Shown: positions 52,673-63,463 of the stretch, piece by piece
Numbering within the stretch: the first letter of the stretch is position 1
How the letters are laid out: every line of letters begins with the position of its first letter
NCBI GenBank assembly: GCA_009691245.1
Contig: SHUM01000013.1
Location: forward strand, 1-64,000
Direction: 5' to 3'
From: Acidobacteriota bacterium
Lineage (GTDB): Bacteria > Acidobacteriota > Terriglobia > 2-12-FULL-54-10
DNA length: 64,000 bases
The notes under the pieces: generated by a model
The model's database searches: none
What the model was told of the DNA's origin: nothing
Seen by the model: only the letters and a program-made list of their open reading frames with translations
Translations under genes and position numbers: made by a program

Positions 52673-53635
52673 TTAATGGTCGAAGTGGGGGACTTCCTTG
52701 CCGTCCAGAAAGTCGAGCAGGACGCTGCACGCCGCGGCGGCGAAGCGGCGGTAGCCGTCGTCGGTGGGGTAGCCGATGTGCGGCGTGAGCACGACGTTCG
52801 GGAGCTTTGTTAGCGGGTGGCCGGGCGGGAGCGGCTCTTGATCGAAAACGTCGAGGCCGGCGCCGGCGATGCGCCTTGTGGCGAGCGCGGCGATGAGTGC
52901 GGGTTCATCGACGATTGGCCCGCGCGCGGTGTTGATCAGGTACGCGGTGGGTTTCATCATGGCCAGACGCCGGGCGTCCAGCAGGCCGCGCGAGGTGGCA
53001 GTGAGTGAGGTGTGAATGGATACGACGTCGGACTCCGCGAGCAGATCGTCCAGTTCGCGCCGCTCGGCGCCGGCGGCCTGCGCGGCGGCGGCGGTGAGAT
53101 TGCGGCTCCAGCCGAGCACGCGCATCCCAAACGCCAGCGCGATGCGCGCGACGTGCTGTCCGACCTGGCCGAGGCCGACGATGCCCAACGTCTTGCCGTG
53201 CAGCACGGGCGTCGCGGGCGTGGTCCACTCGCCGCGGCGCACGGCGGCGTCGTTCGCGGGAATCTGGCGCATCACGGCGAGCGCGAGCGCCAGCGCCAGC
53301 TCCGCCGCGCCGATCGAGCCTCCCGCCGAGGCCTTGGCAATGACGATGCCGCAATCATGGGCGGCGGCGAAGTCGATGTGGTTGGCGTGATTGCCGGTCT
53401 GCACGATGATGCGGACGCCGGTTAGTTGCGCCAGCAGTTCGCGCGTGAAGCGGGTGCGCTCGCGGTTGGCGATGAGGGCGTCGCAGCCGCGCAGCGCGGA
53501 GGGGTCGCCGAACGGCGCGGTGAAGATGTGTACGTCGATAGGCTTGCCGTGCGGATCGGCGCGCTCACGCAGACGGCGCACGCCGTCGGTCGCGTCCCAC
53601 GCGTTGTGAATGTCGTCGAGGATGGCGATGCGCAT
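52673..53635 (-). CDS. D-2-hydroxyacid dehydrogenase
   Basis: A 320-residue NAD(P)-dependent enzyme. The Rossmann motif is LGIVGLGQVGQHVARIALAF, the substrate arginine is in YLINTARGPIVDE, the glutamate in AGLDVFDQEPLPPGHPL, and the general-base histidine in VLTPHIGYPTDDG. It belongs to the 3-phosphoglycerate/glycerate dehydrogenase-like group; the exact substrate is open. It is the last gene of a minus-strand cluster with a MatC-like carrier and an MmgE/PrpD protein, separated from the carrier by palindrome A10, suggesting catabolism of a hydroxy-dicarboxylate. Confidence 0.88.
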   Translation of the reverse strand: MRIAILDDIHNAWDATDGVRRLRERADPHGKPIDVHIFTAPFGDPSALRGCDALIANRERTRFTRELLAQLTGVRIIVQTGNHANHIDFAAAHDCGIVIAKASAGGSIGAAELALALALAVMRQIPANDAAVRRGEWTTPATPVLHGKTLGIVGLGQVGQHVARIALAFGMRVLGWSRNLTAAAAQAAGAERRELDDLLAESDVVSIHTSLTATSRGLLDARRLAMMKPTAYLINTARGPIVDEPALIAALATRRIAGAGLDVFDQEPLPPGHPLTKLPNVVLTPHIGYPTDDGYRRFAAAACSVLLDFLDGKEVPHFDH

Positions 53636-53649
53636 GTGGGAATGGCCTT

Positions 53650-53740
53650 TATCAGAGCCCCGACCGCGAGGGAGGGGGCACGCTCAACGGAAATGGATAT
53701 TCGGCAATCGTGCCCCCTCCCTGGCGGTCGGGGCTCTGAT
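53650..53740. repeat. Large intergenic palindrome, family A (copy A10, CCCC subtype)
   Basis: The arms TATCAGAGCCCCGACCG and their complement exceed 30 bp. The right end is the base adjacent to the stop codon (53743-53741) of the carrier gene. Confidence 0.9.
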
Positions 53741-54982
53741 CTACCCGAACAATATCCAGCACAATACCGCGCCGACCACAGACATGGATAGGCCCCAGAC
53801 GAGCAGCCCGTTGAATAGTTTTCTTACGTCGGTGCCGGGGGCCGCGCCGGCAATGTAGAGCGCGCCGACGGTGGAGAGCGACGACAGATCCACCAGGCTC
53901 GATCCGACGTTCATTGACCAGGCGATGCTCAGCGGCGGTATGCCGCCGAGCTTATGCGCCAGATCAGGCACCATCGGCAGGAACGCGGGCAGCACCACGC
54001 CGGAGGTGCTGCTGTATACCGACACGATGCCGGTGCCAAAGGCCACCACCGCTTCCACTGATCCGGGTGTGGAGACGTTGGCGATGAAGCTGGTGATCAG
54101 CGCGAGGCCCTGCACTTCCTGCATTAGAGCGATGAGCACGGTAACACCCGTTACCATCAGGATGACGCCCCAGGGCATGCGCTGGATGGCTTTCGACTCC
54201 TCCACCGTGCGCAGCAGAATCAGCGCGGCGGAGAGGATCAACCCCATCATGCCGACGTGCAGTTTTAATCCCGCCACGGTGGCAATGAGAACGACGATGG
54301 CGATGGTGGTCAGCCAGTGGCGCGTCTCCATCGCGCCCGCGTCCTGCTCCTCCACCTTCACGGATTTATCGTGATGAACGAATAGCTTCCATCCGCCGAG
54401 CAGCAGGAATCCGCCGAAGCCGACCAGCGTGTGCGCCAGCGCGTTATACGCAAACGTCTGCCACTCGACGCCACCCAGGCCGATGCGCGCCATCACGCCG
54501 TGCGCCACGATGCCTGTCGGCGCAAAGGGCGACAACGTCCCGGCGAGCGCGCCGTTGCCGGTCATAATGACCATCAGCAGCGGAGGAACTCCCGCGCGCG
54601 CGGCGACGGCCATCGCCGCCGGAGCCAGCAGCGCGCTGGCCGGCGTGGCTCCCGCGCCGATGGTGGCCAGGATGAAGCCAATCACAAAAAACAGAATGGG
54701 CAGCACGCCCGCATGGCCTCGGCACAAGCGCGTGGCCTTCGCCGTCAGACGCGCAAGCGTGCCGTTGCACTCGGCGATGGCGAACAGCAGCGTCACGCCC
54801 ACCAGGGTGATGAACAGGTCAGTCGGAAACCCTTCCACAATTTGGGCCACCTTCATATCGCCAAGAAACACGCCGACGATCAGCGCCATCGCCATGGCCA
54901 GAACGCCGACGTTGATGCTGGTCACGCAACTCAACGTAACAACGAGTATCAGTGCGCCGACTGAGATCCATGCAAGGTTCAT
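53741..54982 (-). CDS. MatC-like dicarboxylate carrier (SLC13-type permease)
   Basis: A 413-residue protein with about ten to eleven membrane segments, for example LILVVTLSCVTSINVGVLAM, DLFITLVGVTLLFAIAECNG and ILFFVIGFILATIGAGATPA. The N-terminal 150 residues match the MatC dicarboxylate carrier type, and GNGALAGTLSPFAPTG plus YSSTSGVVLPAFLPM are likely substrate hairpins. It overlaps the MmgE/PrpD stop by ATGA, so the carrier and enzyme are co-expressed. Likely substrates are malonate, tartrate or related dicarboxylates. Confidence 0.8.
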   Translation of the reverse strand: MNLAWISVGALILVVTLSCVTSINVGVLAMAMALIVGVFLGDMKVAQIVEGFPTDLFITLVGVTLLFAIAECNGTLARLTAKATRLCRGHAGVLPILFFVIGFILATIGAGATPASALLAPAAMAVAARAGVPPLLMVIMTGNGALAGTLSPFAPTGIVAHGVMARIGLGGVEWQTFAYNALAHTLVGFGGFLLLGGWKLFVHHDKSVKVEEQDAGAMETRHWLTTIAIVVLIATVAGLKLHVGMMGLILSAALILLRTVEESKAIQRMPWGVILMVTGVTVLIALMQEVQGLALITSFIANVSTPGSVEAVVAFGTGIVSVYSSTSGVVLPAFLPMVPDLAHKLGGIPPLSIAWSMNVGSSLVDLSSLSTVGALYIAGAAPGTDVRKLFNGLLVWGLSMSVVGAVLCWILFG

Positions 54983-56418
54983 CGTTTCACCACCTCTGCG
55001 GAGTTCTTCATCACCTTTACCAGATCCCTGATGTCGGACATATTTTCGAGCGACTCCACCATATTAAATATCTCCATCACGCGCGACTCAGGCAGCACCA
55101 GGGACGCGCAGTCGCTGAATTTCTCGTAGAGATCCTCGCGCGTGAACGGCAGGTCGGGACCGCCGCGATAGCGCTCGTCGGCTTGTTGAACAAGAGTTCG
55201 CCCGTCCTCCAGGTCCACTTCCACTGTGCTGCGAATCTTCTCCCAACCCTTGGCCTCGATCTCTGGATCGAGTACTCGCTCCACTTTTCTCATCATCTCT
55301 TGTACCGGCGCAGATTGCACGAACTCATCGTTGAACTCACGGATGCCCGCCTTGCGGCGCAGCGCGATGGCGCTGACCATGAAAGCGGGGCAGAACTTGG
55401 CTTCGAGTTCGTTATGGGCAATCGGATAGCGCAGAGGGTTCAGGATGTTCGACCCGGCGCGCACGCGGATGGCCCGTATCTGTTCGGGCCGGACATCATG
55501 GTCGATCACCAGACGGCGCATAGCGTCCATGGTGGGATGGCCGAGCACGCCGCAGGGGTACGGCTTGATCGAGACACCCGGCCAGACGATCACATGAGGG
55601 TTGCCGAGTTTTCCGACAATACGGTCCCCGTCAAAACCATTGCCGTGACTGAAGACCTGCATGAATCCCCACGGTGGATCCAGCGCATCCTTGCCGCCCG
55701 AGAAGCCTCGCGCGGCCAACTCCGCCGCGATAACTCCGTTCTGCGCCGCGCGCCCCACGTGCAGCGGCTTGGTCATAGTGCCGAAGTTCACGCGAATGCC
55801 CGCCGCGCTGCTGGCGGCGATGGCCAGCGCGTGCGCGGTCTTGCCAGCGTCCAACCCCATCAGCTTGGCAGCGGCCACCGCAGCGCCGAACGTGCCGATG
55901 GTGCCGGAGGAGTGGAAGCCCTTCATATAATGATTCGGATGGATGGCCTCGGCGATTTTGCACTCAACCTCAAAGCCGGTTAGAAACGCTTCGAGAAACT
56001 GTTGGCCACTCACGCTCTGCCGTTCACCGATGGCCAACGCGGCGACCAGGGGAGGGATGGTCGGATGTGTCAGCAGGCCGAAGATGCGGTCGGCGCTGGT
56101 GGCGAGCTGGGTGTCGTCCCAGTCGAGCGCGTGCCCGCTGGTGCCGTTAAGCAGCGCCGCCGCTGCTGCGCCGGTGCGGAAGGCCTGCGGGCCGAACGCG
56201 GTGGACTCATCGCGGCTGTCGGACTCGCGCAGGTAGCCGCGCAGAATGTTGCTCGCGTCCTGCGTGGAGCCAGCCAGCATCACGCCCAGCCCGTCGATGA
56301 CGCAGCGCTTGGCCGTGGCCACGGCCGCAGAAGGAAAATTCTGCCACGCGGCCTTGCCGATGAATTCGACGATTCCGTCCGTAACCCGCGCGTCCGTAAC
56401 GCGCACCTGCTCAGTCAT
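54979..56418 (-). CDS. MmgE/PrpD family dehydratase-like protein
   Basis: A 479-residue member of the MmgE/PrpD family (2-methylcitrate dehydratase, cis-aconitate decarboxylase and relatives). Characteristic stretches are CVIDGLGVMLAGS, GTSGHALDWDDTQ, AFLTGFEVECKIAEAIHP, KGFHSSGTIGTFGAAVAAAK, and the phosphate/citrate-binding KPYPCGVLGHPTMDA. The start ATG at 56418 is plausible. No prpB or prpC is nearby, so methylcitrate-cycle function is not supported; co-transcription with a dicarboxylate carrier points to use of an imported acid. Confidence 0.85.
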   Translation of the reverse strand: MTEQVRVTDARVTDGIVEFIGKAAWQNFPSAAVATAKRCVIDGLGVMLAGSTQDASNILRGYLRESDSRDESTAFGPQAFRTGAAAAALLNGTSGHALDWDDTQLATSADRIFGLLTHPTIPPLVAALAIGERQSVSGQQFLEAFLTGFEVECKIAEAIHPNHYMKGFHSSGTIGTFGAAVAAAKLMGLDAGKTAHALAIAASSAAGIRVNFGTMTKPLHVGRAAQNGVIAAELAARGFSGGKDALDPPWGFMQVFSHGNGFDGDRIVGKLGNPHVIVWPGVSIKPYPCGVLGHPTMDAMRRLVIDHDVRPEQIRAIRVRAGSNILNPLRYPIAHNELEAKFCPAFMVSAIALRRKAGIREFNDEFVQSAPVQEMMRKVERVLDPEIEAKGWEKIRSTVEVDLEDGRTLVQQADERYRGGPDLPFTREDLYEKFSDCASLVLPESRVMEIFNMVESLENMSDIRDLVKVMKNSAEVVKR

Positions 56419-56534
56419 GTTGTTAGAATCCTAATCTCCGGTCCCGCGCCATCATAGATCATAACCCTAATGGCCGCTACTGGCCTCTACGGGAAATGTG
56501 GCGGCAGCGGCCGGTAGTGGGCCAGTTTGAATCA

Positions 56535-56624
56535 TTGTCATCCTGAGGAGCGCAGCGACGAAGGATATGCTGTGCGACTGCGCAGAAATTAAAAGCAGAT
56601 CCTTCGCTCCGCTCAGGATGACAA
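56535..56624. repeat. Dispersed palindrome, family B (copy B4)
   Basis: The left arm TTGTCATCCTGAGGAGCGCA and the right arm ending GCTCAGGATGACAA are near complements, upstream of the MmgE/PrpD gene. Confidence 0.9.
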
Positions 56625-57044
56625 CATTATTTCATGATTAGGAATTTCAAACTGAGCCACTATCGGGGAAATCTACAATGATTTTCTTAAATACCAATTG
56701 ACGACAATAATTATTTAAAATAGAACGACAAATTCCATGCCTTGTCAATCTGGTCAGAGTGGTCAGAACCGTGAAAGTGTGCACTTTGGTCAGAACCGCG
56801 AATTTCGCATCTGCCGATTCTTCCGCAAGAACCGCAAATTTGGCGGCGGCGCAGGCGGGAATTAGGCGAGGTCCAGGCCGCCAAGCTTTCCACATAAATA
56901 GTCCCCAGGGAGGGGTGATCGAATTGACTCCAGGATGGTGCATGGGCCATGATGGAGGCAATGCCTTCATGGGGTCGTCCGGGACTATCCGGCTGACGCC
57001 GAAGTCAGAGATTGGCCCAAGGCAGATGAGGAGATGAACCCGCT
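56625..57044. other. Gene-free stretch with weak promoter and short direct repeats
   Basis: I see no gene here. The first half is AT-rich for this genome. On the minus strand TTGACA (56748-56743), an 18-nt spacer and TCTATT could serve the MmgE/PrpD operon, though with a long leader. GGTCAGAACCGYGAA occurs at 56761 and 56788, and a related CAAGAACCGCAAATTT at 56826; no ORF in any frame over them looks real. Confidence 0.4.
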
Positions 57045-57347
57045 ATGGCAGGCACACCGCAGCAGCCCGAGATTCAGTTGAACGCCCTGCCCGAGTACCG
57101 TGAGGGCTACGCCAATAGCGTCCAGATAAGGGCCAGTGTGTGGGACTTCCTGCTCACCTTCGGCACCATGGCGCAGCTCGCGCCGGACAAGCTGCAGATC
57201 AATAGCTTTCAGGGCGTCTACCTCAGCCCACAGCAGGCCAAGGCGCTCGCCGGGTTGCTCACCCAGAACATTGCGCAGTACGAGAGCGCGTTCGGCGAGA
57301 TCAAGCTCGATCCGCGCGGGCAGCACGGCACGCTTTCCGTGCAGTAG
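57045..57347 (+). CDS. DUF3467 domain protein
   Basis: A 100-residue protein with the DUF3467 pattern: YREGYANSVQIRASVWDFLL, followed by GVYLSPQQAKALAGLLTQNI. It has no membrane segment and is probably a small cytoplasmic protein of unknown role. GAGGAG lies about 11 nt before the ATG. It precedes the trigger factor gene by 56 bp and may be co-transcribed with the tig-clpP-clpX group, which hints at protein quality control but does not prove it. Confidence 0.8.
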   Translation: MAGTPQQPEIQLNALPEYREGYANSVQIRASVWDFLLTFGTMAQLAPDKLQINSFQGVYLSPQQAKALAGLLTQNIAQYESAFGEIKLDPRGQHGTLSVQ

Positions 57348-57403
57348 CCTGGACACCTATAAACAAAGGGTTTCGATGAGAGTTCGACCAAGGAGAATGC
57401 GTA

Positions 57404-58672
57404 GTGGCGGACAGTTGTCTACGAACGATGGAGATTGAAGTACCGGCCGATGTGGTCCAGAAGAAAGTGCAGAAGATTGCGCTGGATTATCAGCGCCACG
57501 CGCGGCTCCCGGGCTTTCGTCAAGGCAAGGCTCCACTGTCCTTGATTCAGCGGCGCTATGAAGAGGACATTCGCGGCCAGGCATTGCAGGACCTGGTTCC
57601 GGAGTATGTGGAGGCGCAGGTCCGCGAGAAGAAGTGGAATCCCGTGGGCACGCCGTCGGTAACCAATGTGGAGTTCTCCGCCGACGCTCCGCTCCGTTTC
57701 AAGGCCAGCGTGGAGGTGATGCCCGAGATCACCTTGGGCGACTACGCGGGACTCCATATTCATGCGGAGAAGACCACGGTCTCCGACGAGGAGATCGCAG
57801 ACACACTGAAGCGCATGCAGGCCGAGGGCGCCAGCTACGTGAACGTCGAAGAGCCGCGCCCCGTGCAGGATGGCGACTTCGCGAGCCTCGCCGTGGTGGG
57901 CAGCGATCCATCGACCGCGGCGGACCCGGACAAGCCCGCCGTTACGCTGGATGACGTGCTGTGCGAGATCGGTGGACAGGACACCGTGCAGGAGTTCAGC
58001 GACCATCTGCGCGGCGCAAACGCCGGCGATATGCGCACCTTCGACGTGGCCTACGCGGCGGACTTCCGCGACTCGCGGCTGGCAGGCAAGACGCTCTCGT
58101 ATCAGGTGAAGGTGCTGGGCATCAAGAAGAAGCAGGTGCCCGATCTAGACGATGAGTTTGCCAAGGAAATGGGGCCGTTCGAATCGCTCGAGGCGCTGCG
58201 CACACGCATCCGCGAGGACCTGGGCCTCCACAAGCAGCACGAAGCCGACGAAGACGCGCGCCGCCGTCTGCGCAAGAGTCTGAATGAGCTGCACGACTTC
58301 CCCGTCCCTGAGACTCTGGTCGAGAAGCAGACCGACCGGCGCATGGACCGCCTGCGTCGCCAACTGGCGTCCCAGGGAATGGAGCAGCAGTTCGGTTCAG
58401 TGGATTGGCCCAAGGTGCGCACGGCGCAGCGCGAGGAAGCGGAGCAGGAGATAAAAACTTCATTGATTCTCGAGCAGATTGCCGATAAGGAGAACTTGGA
58501 AGTAACGCAGGCGGAAGTGGACGCGGAGATTGAGAAACTGGCAACATCCACGGGAACGCAGGCGGCTCAGGTGCGGGCGCGGTTGAGCAGTCCAGAGGCC
58601 ATCGATAGGATAAAGGACCAACTGCGGATCGGCAAAGCGCTCGATTTTGTTCTACAGGCCGCCAGCAAGTAA
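57404..58672 (+). CDS. tig: Trigger factor
   Basis: A 422-residue ribosome-associated chaperone. The ribosome-binding loop is in RLPGFRQGKAPLSLIQRRY. The PPIase domain follows (DGDFASLAVVG and later SDHLRGANAGDMRTFDVAY), with a long helical C-terminal arm. The GTG at 57404 follows AAGGAG by 8 nt. This start gives an N-terminus about one beta strand shorter than most trigger factors, since an in-frame TGA lies eight codons upstream. Gene order tig-clpP-clpX-lon is the common quality-control block. Confidence 0.93.
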   Translation: MADSCLRTMEIEVPADVVQKKVQKIALDYQRHARLPGFRQGKAPLSLIQRRYEEDIRGQALQDLVPEYVEAQVREKKWNPVGTPSVTNVEFSADAPLRFKASVEVMPEITLGDYAGLHIHAEKTTVSDEEIADTLKRMQAEGASYVNVEEPRPVQDGDFASLAVVGSDPSTAADPDKPAVTLDDVLCEIGGQDTVQEFSDHLRGANAGDMRTFDVAYAADFRDSRLAGKTLSYQVKVLGIKKKQVPDLDDEFAKEMGPFESLEALRTRIREDLGLHKQHEADEDARRRLRKSLNELHDFPVPETLVEKQTDRRMDRLRRQLASQGMEQQFGSVDWPKVRTAQREEAEQEIKTSLILEQIADKENLEVTQAEVDAEIEKLATSTGTQAAQVRARLSSPEAIDRIKDQLRIGKALDFVLQAASK

Positions 58673-58804
58673 AGAGCTGCTGGAGAAGCAGTTAGCACCC
58701 AACGCGGACGTTCAGGCGCGCTGGATTGAGGGACCCGCTGGCGACGGTTTCACAATATACAGGATCAGGAATAGACACAACTCCAACGAAGAGGGATTTC
58801 CGAC

Positions 58805-59392
58805 ATGGCTTTGGTTCCAATGGTGGTCGAGCAAACCAACCGCGGCGAGCGAGCGTATGACATTTACTCCCGCCTGCTGAAGGACAATATCATCTTTATC
58901 GGTACTCCCATAGACGATAACATTGCCAATCTAGTTACCGCGCAACTGCTCTTTCTGGAAGCGGAAGACCCGGAGAAAGACGTATATTTGTACATCAACA
59001 GCCCGGGCGGATCGATCACGGCTGGCATGGCCATTTACGACACCATGCAGTTTGTGCGGCCCGATGTCTCCACCATCTGCATCGGTCAGGCGGCCAGCAT
59101 GGCGGCGCTGCTGTTGACGGCGGGCGCGGCCGGCAAGCGGTTCTCGCTGCCGAATACGCGGGTGCTGATTCATCAGCCCTCAGCCGATAGAATCTCCGGC
59201 CAGGCGACGGATATCGATCTGGCGGCCAAAGAGATATTGCGGATGCGTATGAACACGAATAATCTATTGGCAAAGCATACAGGACAGCCCGTCGAGAAGG
59301 TCGCCGTTGACGTGGAACGCGATTACATTATGAATGCCGAGCAGGCCAAGACGTACGGCATCATCGACGAGATCATCACCAAGCATAAGTAA
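58805..59392 (+). CDS. clpP: ATP-dependent Clp protease proteolytic subunit
   Basis: A 195-residue serine protease that forms a tetradecameric chamber with ClpX. Catalytic Ser is in [17 protein letters not shown], catalytic His in [18 protein letters not shown], and the Asp lies further on in [32 protein letters not shown] is the oxyanion strand region. GAGGG lies 9 nt before the ATG. It is 132 bp after tig and 29 bp before clpX. Confidence 0.96.
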   Translation: MALVPMVVEQTNRGERAYDIYSRLLKDNIIFIGTPIDDNIANLVTAQLLFLEAEDPEKDVYLYINSPGGSITAGMAIYDTMQFVRPDVSTICIGQAASMAALLLTAGAAGKRFSLPNTRVLIHQPSADRISGQATDIDLAAKEILRMRMNTNNLLAKHTGQPVEKVAVDVERDYIMNAEQAKTYGIIDEIITKHK

Positions 59393-59421
59393 GATTACTG
59401 TCAGACTTTAGGGAGCAACCA

Positions 59422-60675
59422 GTGAAACGCAACGGGACCGAGGAAGCGCTGCATTGTTCGTTCTGCCACAAGGCACAGGATGCCGTAGGGAAACTCATTT
59501 CCTCACCTGGTGATGCGCCTCGCGCGTTCATCTGCGATGAATGCGTAACCGTGTGCAATGCGATCCTGGAAGAGGATCGCACGGAAGCTCCGGCGGGCGC
59601 GCAGAGCAAACTCCCCAAGCCCGCCGAGATCAAGGACTTCCTCGATCAGTACGTAATCGGCCAGGCCATCACCAAGAAGAAGCTTGCCGTAGCGGTCTAT
59701 AACCATTACAAGCGCATTCAGCTGAATAAGCAGAAGAACTCCGAGGTCGAGCTGGCCAAGAGCAACATTCTGCTGATCGGCCCCACCGGCACGGGCAAGA
59801 CGTTGCTTGCTCAAACGCTGGCGCGCTTGTTAGATGTGCCCTTCGCCATTGTTGATGCCACCACTCTTACCGAGGCGGGTTACGTCGGCGAGGACGTGGA
59901 GAACATCATACTGAAACTATTGCAGGCTGCCGGCGGCGATGTCACCCGCGCGCAGCAGGGCATCATCTATATCGACGAGATCGACAAGATATCGCGCAAG
60001 GATGAGAACCCGTCCATCACCCGCGACGTGTCGGGGGAAGGCGTGCAGCAGGCGCTACTTAAGATTCTGGAAGGCACCGTGGCCTCAGTCCCCCCGCAGG
60101 GCGGCCGCAAGCATCCGCATCAGGAGTTCATCTCCGTTGATACCACGAACATTCTGTTCATCTGCGGTGGTGCGTTCGTGGGACTGGATAAAGTAATCAA
60201 GCGGCGCGTGGGCGCCAAGTCCGTCGGCTTCCGCGCGGACAAGAAGGAAATCACCTCGGCGCGCGTGGATGTTGATCTGCTCGGAAAGCTTCAGCCCGGC
60301 GACTTGATTCGCTATGGACTGATTCCCGAATTTGTGGGCCGGCTCCCGGTGGTTGGCACGCTCGAAGATCTGGATCGGGCGGCGCTGATTGAGATTCTCA
60401 CCAAGCCCAAGAACGCCCTGATCAAGCAGTATCAGACCCTGTTCGACTATGAGAATGTGCGTCTGAAGTTCCTGGATTCGGCGCTGGAAGCGATTGCCGA
60501 CAAAGCCATTGAGCGCAAGGTAGGCGCGCGCGGTCTGCGCATGGTTCTCGAAGACTTGATGCTGGACCTGATGTACCACCTTCCGTCCCAAAAACGCGTG
60601 CGCGACGTCCTGGTCACAAAAGAGATGGTCCAAAACAAGGAAATCAGCATCCAATATTTTGAGAAGGCCGGCTAA
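59422..60675 (+). CDS. clpX: ATP-dependent Clp protease ATP-binding subunit ClpX
   Basis: A 417-residue AAA+ unfoldase. The N-terminal zinc domain has C12SFC15 and [12 protein letters not shown]. Walker A is [20 protein letters not shown], Walker [15 protein letters not shown], and sensor 2 lies in [20 protein letters not shown]. The ClpP-docking IGF-type loop is less obvious. The start is GTG with GGGAG 6 nt upstream. It directly follows clpP and precedes lon by 218 bp; that gap holds a weak GGTTCC/GGAACC stem and no gene. Confidence 0.96.
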   Translation: MKRNGTEEALHCSFCHKAQDAVGKLISSPGDAPRAFICDECVTVCNAILEEDRTEAPAGAQSKLPKPAEIKDFLDQYVIGQAITKKKLAVAVYNHYKRIQLNKQKNSEVELAKSNILLIGPTGTGKTLLAQTLARLLDVPFAIVDATTLTEAGYVGEDVENIILKLLQAAGGDVTRAQQGIIYIDEIDKISRKDENPSITRDVSGEGVQQALLKILEGTVASVPPQGGRKHPHQEFISVDTTNILFICGGAFVGLDKVIKRRVGAKSVGFRADKKEITSARVDVDLLGKLQPGDLIRYGLIPEFVGRLPVVGTLEDLDRAALIEILTKPKNALIKQYQTLFDYENVRLKFLDSALEAIADKAIERKVGARGLRMVLEDLMLDLMYHLPSQKRVRDVLVTKEMVQNKEISIQYFEKAG

Positions 60676-60893
60676 GAGCCGGTTCCCGTTTGCACCGGTC
60701 GCTATCCTTGCAAGGAACCGCGCCCATTCGGGATTACCTTTCTCTACTCCAGCCATCCGGAAGTCCTGCGTAGTTTCCTTGTAGGAGACGTTCCTGGTTA
60801 AGATGCCAGTGTAGGGTAATTGTGTAGCCGGAATTGCCCAGCAGGCCAACGCAAGAGAAAGATTGCCCACAATTGAAGGAGGCCAACCCAGAC

Positions 60894-63311
60894 ATGCTGA
60901 CCACCAAGGAAAAACCAGAATCCCGGCGGATGCCCATGATGCCTATTCGGGACATGGTCGTCTTCCCACACATGATGACGCCGTTCGTGGTGGGACGCGA
61001 GAGCTCCGTGCGCGCCCTCGAAGAGGCCCTGGCTGGCGACAAGAAGATCTTTCTGGCCACCCAGCACGACGCCTCCATAGATGAGCCCAAGCCCAACGAG
61101 ATTTATCAGGTCGGCATCATTGCCAACATCGTTCAGAGCTTGCGCCTGCCCGACAACAACGTGAAGGTGCTGGTGGAAGGCGTTGAACGCGGTCGCATCC
61201 TGAGCATGAATGACGAGGACGGCTTCTTCCACGCCGTGGTCCGCCCCATCCCGCAGAAGGTAGAGCCCACGCCGCAGACCGAGGCCCTCATTAGCCGTGT
61301 GAATTCGCTGTTTGAGCAGTACGTCAAAGTCAGCCAAAGCCTGAATTACGAAACCATGATCGCGGCCGTGCGCGGCGAGGACGCGGCAAAGTTGAGCGAC
61401 ACGATCGCGGCCAACCTCAGCATCGGGATTGAAGAGAAGCAGGAGTTGCTGGAAATCCTTGATCCCAACGACCGCCTGACGCGGATCGCGGACATCCTCG
61501 ATATCGAAATCGAGAAGCTCAACATGGACCGCTCGATTCAAGGGCGCGTCAAAAAGCAAATGGAGCGCGCGCAACGCGAGTACTATCTCAACGAGAAGAT
61601 GAAGGCCATCCAGAAGGAACTGGGCCGCGGCGAGAAGAACGAGCTCGAAGAGCTGAAGAAGAAAATCGAAACAGCGGGCATGACTGCCGACGCCAAGGAA
61701 AAGGCGTTGCAGGAGCTGAAGCGGCTGGAAATGATGCCGCCCATGTCGGCCGAGTCCACCGTGTCGCGCAACTATCTGGACTGGCTGCTCGCTGTGCCGT
61801 GGAAGAAGAAGAGCCGCGAGATTCGGAATATCGAGCGCGCCGAGCAGGTGCTCGAAGAAGAGCATTTTGGCCTGGAGAAGATCAAAGAGCGCATCATCGA
61901 ATATCTCGCCGTGCGCCGTCTGGTGAAAGAGCCCAAGGGCTCAATCCTGTGCTTTGTCGGTCCTCCGGGAGTGGGCAAGACTTCGCTCGGCATGTCCATC
62001 GCGCGCGCCACGGGCAGGCAGTTTGTTCGCCTCTCGCTGGGCGGAGTGCGCGATGAGGCGGAGATTCGCGGCCACCGCCGCACTTATATCGGCGCGCTGC
62101 CTGGCCAGATTCTTCAGATGATGAAGAAGGCCGGCACTAAGAATCCCGTCTTCATGCTCGATGAAATCGAAAAGATGAGCATGGATTTTCGCGGCGACCC
62201 GTCGGCCGCGCTGCTGGAAGTTCTGGACCCCGAGCAGAACTACATGTTCGTGGATCACTACCTGGACGTGGAGTACGATCTCTCGCAGGTCTTCTTCATC
62301 GCCACGGCCAACGTGATTCACACCATCCCGCCCGCTCTGCTCGATCGCATGGAAGTCCTCCGCCTCTCCGGTTACACAGAGCCCGAGAAGGTCGAAATCG
62401 CCAAGCGGTTCCTAATCAAGAAGCAGCGCACGGAATCCGGGTTGACGGACAAGAACTTGCAATTCACCGATTCCGGCGTTAGCGGCATCATCCAGAGCTT
62501 CACGCGCGAGTCCGGAGTCCGCAATCTGGAGCGAGAGATCGCCAACGTCTGCCGCAAAGTCGCGCGCAAGGTGGTTAAAGAAGGTCCCGAAGTTTCCGCC
62601 ACGATAACCGGTGAGAACGTCTCCGAGTACCTGGGCGTCATTAAGTACCGCGACCAGACCGCGGAGAAAACCAGCGAAATTGGCCTGTCCACGGGACTCG
62701 CATGGACCGAAGTGGGCGGCTCCATCCTCTCCATCGAAGCGACACTGATGGACGGCAAAGGAAAGCTGACTCTCACCGGAAAGCTCGGTGATGTGATGCA
62801 GGAGTCAGCACAGGCGGCCATGAGCTACATCCGCTCACGCAGCCACCAGCTGGGCTTGGACCGCGAGTTCTACCGCCACCTTGATATTCACATCCATGTC
62901 CCGGAGGGCGCCATTCCCAAGGACGGGCCGTCCGCGGGAATCACGCTGGCCACCACCCTCGCCAGCGCTCTCACCAAAAACCCAGTGCGCCGCGATGTGG
63001 CCATGACCGGTGAAATAACGCTGCGCGGGAAGGTGCTCCCCATCGGCGGCCTGAAGGAAAAATTGCTCGCCGCACAGCGCGCCGGCATCCGCACCGTAAT
63101 CCTTCCGAAGGACAATCAGAAGGACATGGCTGATATTCCTGCTACTATTCATCAGGATTTTACGCTACACTTTGTCGAGACCATGGACGAGGTCTTGAAG
63201 ATCGCGCTGGAGCGTCCGGTGGACCCGCTCGCAGCGGTTGCCATTGAGCCGCCTCTGCGGACTGATTTTTCAGCCGGAGACAGCGCCGATCAGGATTCGG
63301 TAACGCACTAG
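60894..63311 (+). CDS. lon: ATP-dependent protease Lon
   Basis: A 805-residue LonA protease. N-terminal substrate domain [23 protein letters not shown]+ domain with Walker [21 protein letters not shown] and Walker [18 protein letters not shown]; protease domain with the catalytic Ser in [19 protein letters not shown] and Lys in [17 protein letters not shown]. The ATG at 60894 has AGGAGG 11 nt upstream; the frame is open to 60834 with only a TTG start there. It degrades misfolded and regulatory proteins and complements ClpXP in this block. Confidence 0.95.
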   Translation: MLTTKEKPESRRMPMMPIRDMVVFPHMMTPFVVGRESSVRALEEALAGDKKIFLATQHDASIDEPKPNEIYQVGIIANIVQSLRLPDNNVKVLVEGVERGRILSMNDEDGFFHAVVRPIPQKVEPTPQTEALISRVNSLFEQYVKVSQSLNYETMIAAVRGEDAAKLSDTIAANLSIGIEEKQELLEILDPNDRLTRIADILDIEIEKLNMDRSIQGRVKKQMERAQREYYLNEKMKAIQKELGRGEKNELEELKKKIETAGMTADAKEKALQELKRLEMMPPMSAESTVSRNYLDWLLAVPWKKKSREIRNIERAEQVLEEEHFGLEKIKERIIEYLAVRRLVKEPKGSILCFVGPPGVGKTSLGMSIARATGRQFVRLSLGGVRDEAEIRGHRRTYIGALPGQILQMMKKAGTKNPVFMLDEIEKMSMDFRGDPSAALLEVLDPEQNYMFVDHYLDVEYDLSQVFFIATANVIHTIPPALLDRMEVLRLSGYTEPEKVEIAKRFLIKKQRTESGLTDKNLQFTDSGVSGIIQSFTRESGVRNLEREIANVCRKVARKVVKEGPEVSATITGENVSEYLGVIKYRDQTAEKTSEIGLSTGLAWTEVGGSILSIEATLMDGKGKLTLTGKLGDVMQESAQAAMSYIRSRSHQLGLDREFYRHLDIHIHVPEGAIPKDGPSAGITLATTLASALTKNPVRRDVAMTGEITLRGKVLPIGGLKEKLLAAQRAGIRTVILPKDNQKDMADIPATIHQDFTLHFVETMDEVLKIALERPVDPLAAVAIEPPLRTDFSAGDSADQDSVTH

Positions 63312-63463
63312 GATTCGCAGCGGCTGGAAGCGACCGCAGTATTGCTGCCCTCACAGCCTTGCGCATCATTATGATTCAATCAATTTCGATCTTTTGAAGG
63401 ATTGGCACGCGCCCGCGTTGCGCTTTCTCGCGCATTGCGGGGTTGCATCTTGCCTGATTTACT

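Noticed and set aside
56750-56850. Possible small peptide genes over the GGTCAGAACCG repeats
   Set aside because: No start with a ribosome site, and the frames are low complexity without conservation signals.
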